This document shows positions 56,868-64,000 of a stretch of DNA of 64,000 nt, piece by piece. The position numbers and the translations under genes were made by a program. The notes below the pieces were generated by a model, which saw nothing but the letters and a program-made list of their open reading frames with translations, had not been told where the DNA came from and did not search any database. Positions within the stretch are counted from its first letter, which is position 1. Each line of letters opens with the position of its first letter. Source of the stretch: Ligula intestinalis (Eukaryota; Platyhelminthes; Cestoda; Diphyllobothriidea; Diphyllobothriidae); assembly GCA_036362985.1 (NCBI GenBank), contig JAYGXS010000010.1:6225293-6289292 (forward strand), in the 5' to 3' direction.

Positions 56868-57096
56868 TGGTCAGCAGCAAACAAGTCGGAGCAAACCAGC
56901 GGCGAACGCACGTGGAGGGAACACGTTTACTTCACAAGATCGGTGGCGAGGCGATTTCACTCAAGGCCCGCGGAAGAGTAAGCGCGATACTCTGACGATG
57001 GAAGCGAGTGTGCTTTTGAAACGTCAGTCCAAATACAATTTGGTCCACGAACCCGCCCCTTCTTCTTCTTCCTCTTCTTTAGAGACGAATCACTCG
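56799..57096. repeat. PLE-E terminal inverted repeat, right (5' side)
   Basis: Inverted copy of the element's own 3' end. On the plus strand it re-encodes the last 59 residues of the protein tail (to 56981) and shows the 3' signature at 56990-57022 followed by a TTC-rich end at 57058-57079. On the minus strand it provides the presumed start codon. Confidence 0.88.
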
Positions 57097-57123
57097 ATAA
57101 CATATCTGGACCCCGAGTCTTTA

Positions 57124-57126
<3 letters not shown>

Positions 57127-57180
<54 letters not shown>
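57127..57180. repeat. AT dinucleotide repeat, right of the intact PLE
   Basis: More than 20 AT units, 30 bp beyond the element end. Confidence 0.9.
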
Positions 57181-57580
57181 CACGAACATAAATCAATTTC
57201 TCAGGAGATTAAAAGGTAGTATTGTAACTTTTAGGAGCACATGCATAGGATACGAGATTATTCAATTTCGCTCGCATTTCCTCTCTCTGTCTCCTAAACC
57301 AGTGATTGACTTGACAAATTGCTTTGCGATTCTCCCTTCCAACAAAACGTGAGAGTTGATTTCAGCACTGGGCTAACAATGTTTATTATAGCATTTAAGA
57401 TTGCAAAAAACAGCTGAACCAGAGAATGTAGAAAGAGGAAGGGAAAATGATTGGAATGACGATCCTAGTAGGGGGCGTGAACTCAGTGAATGGCGACAGA
57501 AAAAGCTGCCTGGAAGGAAAATGTTATCGTGCTTACTTGGCTCGAGTGGTTATCTTCGAATTCTTATGTTCAAAATTGCG
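57181..57580. other. Unassigned sequence
   Basis: No supported feature. Confidence 0.35.
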
Positions 57581-57582
57581 TA

Positions 57583-57790
57583 AACACCAGAATTTATTGG
57601 ATCCATAAACTTTGAGATTGCTCATCAGCTGCTTCCTCTCGTTGCATAACGTGAACAACGTAAGAGAAATTAGAAAATTGAAATAGCACAGATAAATCAA
57701 TGCAAACAGAAGTGTCATGTAAAATAACCACGAACATTAATCAATAACGTAAGCAAGTTTAGACACTGCGGGCAGCAAAGGTAGGGAAAA
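57583..57790 (-). mobile_element. PLE-F 3' end fragment
   Basis: The minus strand matches the type F end: CAGCTGATGAGCAATCTCA, ATGGATCCAATAAATTCTGG, and CTGCCCGCAGTG further up. No coding part or inverted partner. Confidence 0.65.
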
Positions 57791-58390
57791 AGTTAAGGAG
57801 CGTTTTCGATTGTTGGTATGCAGTCTTTTCCTTTGGAAAACCTTTTTTTGAGCTTACATTGACGGGTTTAGAACGCTCGAGCTAATTTAGCACGGTTCTT
57901 GCTATTTTTTGCAAATAGTATATGGTTTTTAAAGCCCAAACTCTATTGCGTATGGTCCTGTTTTGGGCTGAACATGTCTGGTTTCATTCAGACGGTCTTT
58001 CAAAGGACGCAATTTCTTTTTTAACAGATGCGTGTATTTTACTAGACTAGGACGATATGGTTGAAAGTGTTTTGCTGCTACTGGAAAGGTTGGTCAATAC
58101 TTCATTTGCTGGCAACTTTCTTTGAGAGGATAGAAAGCATTAAGTGCCCTAGGGCAAATAACCACAAAGGGTGGGCAATTAAAAATGCTTTAATTGGAAT
58201 TCCTTCTCCCGTAAATTTGGCCACTGGCGCCTAAAGAGAAGGCCCTTGGCAATGCACAAAGTGAAGGCGATTTAGCAGCTCAAGATGGCGCCATCAGTTG
58301 TAAAGGAGGGAAACATTAAACAGGGTGTATGCCCTGCGGTCGTCGTTCGCACGTTTATATCTCAGTAAACCACTTAACCATGTAGGCAGA
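57791..58390. other. Unassigned sequence
   Basis: No supported feature. Confidence 0.35.
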
Positions 58391-58394
58391 TAAT

Positions 58395-58580
58395 ATAATC
58401 GGCAAAGATAAGGGAGAGTGGAATGGTCATTTCTGACTTATTAGCCATCGTCAGCCAGTCATACCGAGATCCAAGTGATGTGCCTCCTTCGCTGCAGACT
58501 CTCGACCAATTTACACAGAGTCAAACGCCATAACGTTTGAGCAATGAGCTTGGTGTCTATCTGGATTATGTCGGGGCAAA
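58395..58580 (-). repeat. SINE type 1, degenerate
   Basis: The minus strand shows TGACTGGCTGACGATGGC, TAATAAGTCAGAAATGACC and ATTCCACTCTCCCTTATC. The B box is lost. Confidence 0.55.
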
Positions 58581-58679
58581 TTGACACTAATTGGTGAACA
58601 TTCACCTGACTGCTAACAAAACTTATCTGTCACGCTCTGCCTTCGATCTGAACAGAGGTCCTGACAGCCGTAACAGTTG

Positions 58680-58815
58680 GAAGTAGGCAGATAATAGCAC
58701 CGACAAAGACGAGAACGACTAGAATGGTCAGTTCTGGCTTATTAGCCGTCGTCGTCAGCAGTCATACCGAGACTCAGGTGGCGTCTCACCCAAGCCTCAA
58801 GCATGAGATCACTTT
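58680..58815 (-). repeat. SINE type 1, degenerate
   Basis: Second copy in the same orientation: CTGACGACGACGGCTAATAA, GCCAGAACTGACCATTCTAG, GTCTTTGTCGGTGCTATTA. Confidence 0.55.
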
Positions 58816-59820
58816 AATCATACGATGATGCTAAATACGGATGCGTAAAGGTAAATGCTGCGAAACATCAGCTGTCAGATATAACTAGAGGAAGGATCTG
58901 CAGACACCTTTGCCGCAGAGTATCAGGCATTTTCGAATTTTAGATGCCAACGCTAGTCGGAGAAAGAACCAAGTGAGCCTTAATATAGAAGAACACTCCT
59001 ATGTAAAACAGAAAAGAATAAGTACTCTTTTTTCTTCTTTTAAATGTAATAGTCTGCAAAAACCAGCTTGCAATCAAATGAATTTTAAAAATAAAAATTG
59101 TCAATTTTTCAAAAGATACGAGGCCCATGTGACTGAATAGGAAGCGGAAAAGCGTTCTCTGGGACCAGGATTTTATTTGCCTGATCTTTCGGACTCTCAC
59201 TCGAGGCTACTGTAAAGGAATGAAAACGTACAGCTCGCTGTGTGATCAAGTCAGCTCTGCCGTGGGTGACCTTGAATTTCCATTGTTCACTCCGCCGCGA
59301 GTGACCTTGAGCCATGACCCTGCTCGCGCATCGCGAGATAGGCATCTGGGAAATCGATATGCCTATTAATAAAGTCCGCGTGCGAGTGCCATGCTTCCTG
59401 CAGCAGGCGTGAGATTCGGTCGTTCGTCCGAATGGCCTAGTATATGCACGTTTTCGAAGTTGGAGCCGTGCCCAGGCGACCAAGGATAGCTTGTCTTCCC
59501 CTCACATGGCTAGTTCACGCTCGAACAACTCAAATATCCAAACGATTTTTAGGTCTAGAGCTCACGCTGATAATTACAGCAAGTTATTATGTAGATATCC
59601 TGACAAAAAATATCGTAATCGGCATTTTAGCGTGTAGTTCGGCGTACGTGCAGTGTTGTACTTCTAAGTTTGAGGTTATTTAAAGATTTAAAAAATCCCT
59701 GATATAAAGAACAATACATTTTTAATTCGATTTTCTGATGGAAAACAGGCAAAGTTTAGACAAACTTAGGTTTTCGGATATCCAAGTATCATCCTTCCCT
59801 ACCTAGTATTCAGTTAACCC
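58816..59820. other. Unassigned region
   Basis: 59220-59480 is GC-richer and has a minus-strand open frame of 124 codons without recognised motifs. No host exon is supported. Confidence 0.35.
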
Positions 59821-59829
59821 AATTCTGAA

Positions 59830-59918
59830 GCTTTTGCGGCCTCAGTGGGGTTTGAACTCACACAGCAGGGAGGGCTTTTGTGCAGCCAGCGCTCTACTAC
59901 TGAACTACGAAACTCAGA
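59830..59918 (-). repeat. tRNA-derived SINE-like repeat (type 2)
   Basis: Minus strand: A box TAGTTCAGTAGTAGAGCGC, B box GAGTTCAAACCCCAC, then GGCCGCAAAAGCTTCAGAAT and TTGGGTTAACTG. The acceptor ends do not pair well, so it is a derived copy. Confidence 0.6.
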
Positions 59919-60409
59919 GTGAACCGTTAATTTGATCAAACGTGGATCAAGTATTAGAAACTAAATCCTATTGTTTTTGAGCTTTAAAATAATATCTATA
60001 CGAAAGACAAGTTTTCAATAGTTTTCCTTCGGAACGAGAATTCATCATCTATAGTCAGCGAAATCCAAGAGAACGTTGCTATAGGACTCGAGGAACAAAG
60101 GCAATTCTACGAGGTTTTGTCAGAAAAAAAACATTCTTCGAAACTTTTCTAATTCTATCTAATGTTACCACAACGGGACTTGGGAGGGCAAAAAATAGAT
60201 ATGTTGACAATTCGTGTCATGCTGTCACGTTTTCTGATGGCTATGTCCCAGTACGAATGATAATTTAGGGCGCATACGGAAATTGACAGCCAAGGCACGG
60301 CCGCTTGAGTCATTCACTACTATTCACCACGGAATCATGCCTATAATTTAGTAAAAAATGATGATTTTATTCGCCATATATCAAAAATATGTCATTATTT
60401 ATCCGGAAA

Positions 60410-60905
60410 AAGCATCTTATGTAGTCCACCTCGTATACCTCTACTCTCAGCATTTTTTCCTACGAGAACGGTGGTTATAGGATTTTTGGGGGATGGGAAA
60501 ATAGGATAGGCAGTGATGTACAAGTTTAGAAGTAAGTTTAAACTGAAAAAATGTAGTCAAACTTTTTTCCTGCGGCCGCAAGGAGTGATTCATTCCGGAT
60601 TATACTAATCTAACTCCGGAACGGTTAGTCGGGTCTCACGTAAGTTGAAGTAGACACCTCTTAACTACCGTTTTTTTAAAGGAATTTCAAGAAACCTGCA
60701 ATTGGATAATTGGCTTTTTCCGCAATACGTTAAACGATAGTACAGAAAAGGAAAATCTACAGATATAAATAAACGTTACTTTTAAATATGTATGCTTGTC
60801 AGATATTCTTGTAAATAAAAATTCATAAAGCAGTTTTTAAAGTATGTTCCACTGCGTTTCCTAATTCTCCACCCATAAAATCCTATAATCACCGCTTTCG
60901 TTGGA
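60410..60905. repeat. AT-rich foldback element
   Basis: 60455-60515 (AACGGTGGTTATAGGATTTT) pairs with the reverse complement of 60845-60900 (AGCGGTGATTATAGGATTTT). The interior 60590-60690 resembles 36840-36960. Non-coding. Confidence 0.5.
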
Positions 60906-61194
60906 CAGCACGCTGGGAGTAGGGATTATTGATGTATCTACATAAGCTGCTGTTGTCATCTATCCGTTAGGATCATTTTGCGGGAAAAGATGTCAATATT
61001 TTCACTGAAAGAAATGAATGTGCAATGCCTTGATAAACTAAACACATTAACGAAAGCATTTTAAGCAGGAAAGTGTTCAGAGGACATTAGGCAGTTTTGT
61101 GATAAAGTCTAATTAAGACAGTTGCTCAAGTCGTTTCACGTGGTTAGATGTATAAAAAATTCGCCGATGATACACTGCGTCCGCAGAAAATTCC

Positions 61195-61880
61195 AAGGTC
61201 TGAAGAAGAAGAAGAAGAAGAAGAAGAAGAAGAAGAAGAAGCGATCACTGAAACAAAAGCTTTAATGTCCTGACGTTTCGGATTCCGTCGGAAATCCTTA
61301 GGCATAGATAAAAGTAGGAAATTCTGGGACATGCGCAGATAAGGTTGATACACGTACAGAGTGCACGGTATTTATAAATTGTAGCGGTCATCCGCAGACG
61401 TACGATAATTGTCAGCTCCTAAAGCCACCGGTTGAGGCCCTAATTGGTGCGTTGATGGCTCATTAAGTGCCACAATGTTCTTGTCCGCGTCGGATGCGGG
61501 TTTGATAATTGCGCGACAATCATGCTCGCTGTCGTCCGAGTTGTTGCTGGGCCCGGTCCTTCCCACGTGACTGATTCTCTTGCTCAGGCAATTTCTCAGA
61601 GCGCAGTAGGGAAACGCCAAATCGTTGCACTTGTTGATGGACTGGGAGCCTGAGAACCATGACACGAGCAGCTCGCGGATGATCTCTACGAACTCTAAGT
61701 ACCGTGCAATCTGTGCATGCATCACCCTTATCCGTGCACTTCCCAGACTTTTCTTCGATTACCTTTGACAAAGGATTCCCAACAGAATAAAAAATGTCAG
61801 GAAAATAAAACACTTGTTCCAGTGCTCGCTTCTTCTTCTTCTTCTTCTTCTTCTTCTTCTTGTTCTTGTTCTTGTTCTTC
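61195..61880 (-). mobile_element. Mini-PLE, type C, with inverted ends and triplet edges
   Basis: Minus-strand 3' end (61195-61385) with an inverted copy at 61700-61880. Both contain CCGTGCA(A/C)TCTGT, CTTATC(C/T)G(T/C)GCA, AAGGATT..CC, and GTCAGGA, then TTC triplets. The outermost bases are long GAA (61200-61242) and CTT (61828-61880) microsatellites facing outwards. The interior 61690-61372 keeps the protein tail (IRELLVSWFSGSQSINKCND). Confidence 0.82.
61200..61242. repeat. GAA microsatellite
   Basis: About 13 GAA/AAG triplets; the expanded TTC tail of the type C element on the minus strand. Confidence 0.9.
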
Positions 61881-61884
61881 TTCT
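61828..61884. repeat. CTT microsatellite with GTT variants
   Basis: CTT triplets with three GTT units near the end; the mirror-image tail of the same element. Confidence 0.9.
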
Positions 61885-62204
61885 TCTGAACTGCTTCCTG
61901 GAACCCGCATATCCAACTCTATGGGCAGTTCCAAGATTTATTGACGCCTGATGGTTTGGGTGTCCATAATATTCTACGAGCGACTGACTCGGAGGTCGAT
62001 TTACGAGACCACTGATCACAGGGTTTCCTTCTAAAGGATACCTTCGGTTTTAAAGTTGAATGACTCTTTTATTTCGTAGCATATACGCGGTTAACCGAAC
62101 GAAGTAAATATGACTGTAATTTAGCCAATGAGTAAAATCGAGCCCTTGAGATCACAGATGGCCTTTCCACCTACAGTTTGTGAAGAATTTGTATGTGATG
62201 AAGC

Positions 62205-63195
62205 CGATGCGATCGTTGGGACAAGAAGCTTCGGAAGAAGCCAACTCGATCGCTGGGACAATACTTTTATTCGCCTGACGTTCCGATAGCCGTCGCGGAG
62301 CCGTCATCAGCGACGTTGTCAGAGAACAATAGCAGATAGGGTAGCATATGCTCAGAAGTTTGCAATATTTATAGGATAAAGTAATCACTGCAACTGCCTT
62401 CTGTAGTGTTGGGGGTCTGTTGAAGGGCATGTGGGCTCTGACCTGTTGAACTTTCATCACGGGTGGTGAGCTCGGGTGTGATGATTGCTCGGCCGTCTTG
62501 CTCCCCAGTGTTGGCGTACGATGAGGTGGTGGCCTGCCCGTTCGTCAAGTGACGGCTTGCTTTGGCCAAATTGAGTCTCATCACCGAATATGAAATGGAT
62601 AAATCGTTGCACATTTTTAAGGATTGGTGGTCCGTGAACAATGACTCAATTAATTATCGGCTCACTCGATTTGAATGTGTGGCCAGGCCTCGTCGAATGA
62701 GTTGCAACTTGAGAAATGGCATCATTGTGCTACATTGCTGCCACATGATCGAGAATTCGCGTTTTGAGAAGCCTGACATTTGTTTCCGACACAGTTGCTT
62801 TGTTCTGCAACTGCATCAGATCCTCTAGACCACTCATGGGCCCCCAATCCATCAACAAGAACAACGATATACCCAATCCATATTCGGTGCTGAGACTCAA
62901 TTTTGCCAAAGCAAGTCACCGCTCGGGGGGGCACAGACAGGCCCCCGGGCCATCGTACGCCAACATTTCTTCTCGCTGCTGACGTTGCCAATCGGCACTC
63001 ACGCCATAAATTGATCGATTTTTTTCGACACGTTTACATTTTAGCTTTTTTAAACTGCAGACTCCTGTGCATACGCTGCCTGTATCTGCTACGGCACTCT
63101 AATTATGTCTCTGATGACAAGTCCACGATGGATGACGAAAAGTCAGGCGAATAAAAATATTGCCCCAGCAATCGACTCATCTTCTTCTCAATAAG
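62205..63195 (-). mobile_element. PLE-A fragment with long inverted ends
   Basis: The minus-strand part (62205-62830) runs from the GIY-YIG core to the 3' end. A plus-strand copy of the last 350 bp (62845-63195) is attached to its 5' side. Shared blocks: CATATTCGGTG, TGAGACTCAATTT, GCCAAAGCAAG, CTCTGATGAC-like signature, GTCAGGCGAATAAAA, CCAGC(G/A)ATCGA. The signature on the minus arm reads CTGATGACGGCTCCGCGACG. Confidence 0.8.
62400..62830 (-). pseudogene. PLE-A GIY-YIG fragment
   Basis: In shifting frames the minus strand reads VRLLKTRILDHVAAM, HNDAISQVATHSTRPGHTF, then LSISYSVMRLNLAKASRHLT and the polar tail. It matches 20999-21300. Stops and frame changes at about 62720 and 62660 make it non-functional. 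Confidence 0.65.
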
Positions 63196-63940
63196 CCAGT
63201 ATGTCTGTAGCAGTTTAGCTAATTTTATGGAGTCTCATTAACCTAAGGCGGTGACCCCCTTCCCCGTGTCTTTAGACGGAGTTTGTTAAGTACTGATTTT
63301 ACTGACCCGTGTTGTCAGTATTTGGGAAAAATGATAGCTTCTCACTCCAGAAAGCAAGGTATGCACAGACGTAGACACTTCCCACTATCCAGATAGTACG
63401 AATAGACAACCTCCACAACCTCGGAGGAAAATAGTGCTTCATGTACATACAACGTATTTTTATGCGTCTTGGAGAACTCATAATCTTTTTCGTACTGTAA
63501 TGAACCTATGTGTAGTCAATGCTCCGGTAATTATCATCAGCGACTCAACAAAATAATTTAAAGAAGACATTGTTTTGTTCCAAGCAGAAGGCAAGCGCAG
63601 TCAAATATTGTTACTTTTGTCGATAATATGCGTGTTTTGTTTCAGAGGGCATCTTTTTCATCCAGAGAACTAGAAACCGTTCTACATGCATATGTTGCAA
63701 AACATTGCTACATAACCTTATTGCTTAACGAACAAAAATACCGCGATGCGTGATCAAAGCATTTTCAATAGCATTATCCTATGTGAGTGCAACGTGGGGC
63801 TTTAACTTGAAGCCACTTGACGCGATTCAATGTTGGGCTGCACTTATCGAATGAAGATACGCGTTTTTTATAAACATTTGCATATTTGAAAATTTACTCC
63901 ACTGCAAGTGCTGCTAAAAGTAATAAGCCTATCCAATATA
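63196..63940. other. Unassigned AT-rich sequence
   Basis: No supported feature. Confidence 0.35.
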
Positions 63941-63944
63941 CTAG

Positions 63945-64000
63945 CACTAGAGCTGTTTCTGCTACTCATGTCTCTGATAATGAATCCGCGACGGATGTCG
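63945..64000 (+). mobile_element. PLE-A 3' end cut by the window edge
   Basis: TGTCTCTGATAATGAATCCG, CGACGGATGTCG: the start of the type A 3' signature. The GAAAC and tail would follow outside. Confidence 0.7.

Larger units (their letters stand above)
54145..57096 (-). mobile_element. Full-length Penelope-like element, type E, with inverted terminal repeats
   Basis: 2.95 kb with terminal inverted repeats of about 299 bp (54145-54443 and 56799-57096) starting CGAGTG and ending CACTCG. One uninterrupted protein of 868 codons fills the space and extends into both repeats. The repeats differ at few positions (2 of the last 59 codons at amino-acid level), and no internal stop is present, so the insertion looks young. 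AT dinucleotide repeats lie at both sides (54102-54144; 57127-57175). Both repeats carry the CTCTGACGATGGAAGCGAG, GAAAC signature. Confidence 0.93.

Noticed and set aside
56652..56981. Separate plus-strand gene of 109 codons
   Set aside because: Its second half is the PLE protein tail repeated in the right inverted repeat; the first half is antisense to the RT.
4318..57060. Calling the PLE 3' signature a confirmed hammerhead ribozyme
   Set aside because: The CTGANGA and GAAA boxes are there, but an extra base after the first box, absence of that box in type C and no clear stem III with a cleavage site argue against a firm call.
59109..59483. 124-codon minus-strand exon
   Set aside because: No recognised motif, no clear splice sites and GC-rich composition; left unassigned.
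1..64000. CRISPR arrays, rRNA genes, bacterial operons or promoters
   Set aside because: No regularly spaced repeats, no rRNA cores and clear eukaryotic splice and retroelement content.

Overview
This is a eukaryotic, intron-bearing and very repeat-rich window, most likely from a flatworm and probably a diphyllobothriidean-type tapeworm. The evidence is one voltage-gated potassium channel gene of Shab/Kv2 type split by intron(s) of 12 kb or more, tRNA-derived SINEs, CR1- and RTE-like non-LTR retrotransposons, and above all a dense population of Penelope-like elements (PLEs) with reverse transcriptase (RT) plus GIY-YIG endonuclease. The tapeworm assignment rests on my memory of similar RTE remnants with C2H2-finger tails and is an inference. 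No bacterial-type operons, rRNA, CRISPR arrays or convincing functional tRNA genes were seen.

Layout. 1-1917: 3' part of a CR1/Jockey-like element. 2.4-4.4 kb: PLE remnants. 4.4-9.4 kb: mostly unassigned, with small hairpins and one mini-PLE. 9.4-10.7 kb: RTE-like remnant. 12.4-16.7 kb: PLE fragments. 16.9-19.5 kb: CR1 and PLE nest. 19.6-23.5 kb: repeats, SINEs and PLE ends. 24.5-28 kb: composite PLE region. 28.8-32.6 kb: inverted-repeat elements and SINEs. 34.7-35.4 kb: mini-PLE. 37.0-50.9 kb: the Kv2-like gene on the minus strand, with a pore-bearing exon (49737-50945) and a C-terminal exon (37031-37825). The intron between them is loaded with PLEs, SINEs and a CR1 remnant. 51-64 kb: upstream flank or intron, containing the only intact element, a full-length PLE at 54145-57096, and several mini-PLEs.

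PLE types are given local labels A-I here, based on shared 3' ends and protein tails; they are not published names. Two patterns tie the window together. First, about a dozen PLE copies carry an inverted copy of their own 3' end at the 5' (truncation) side, so each is bounded by inverted terminal repeats. Second, most PLE 3' ends share one architecture: CTGANGA-like sequence, a short hairpin whose stem differs by family, GAAA(C), an AATAAA-like signal, a conserved near-terminal block, and a TTC-rich tail. The full-length copy even takes its apparent start codon from the inverted repeat.

The only host gene I can support is the Kv2-like channel. Its N-terminal T1 exon(s) are not visible and probably lie beyond 64000. 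All repeat boundaries were judged by eye and may be off by 5-30 bases.
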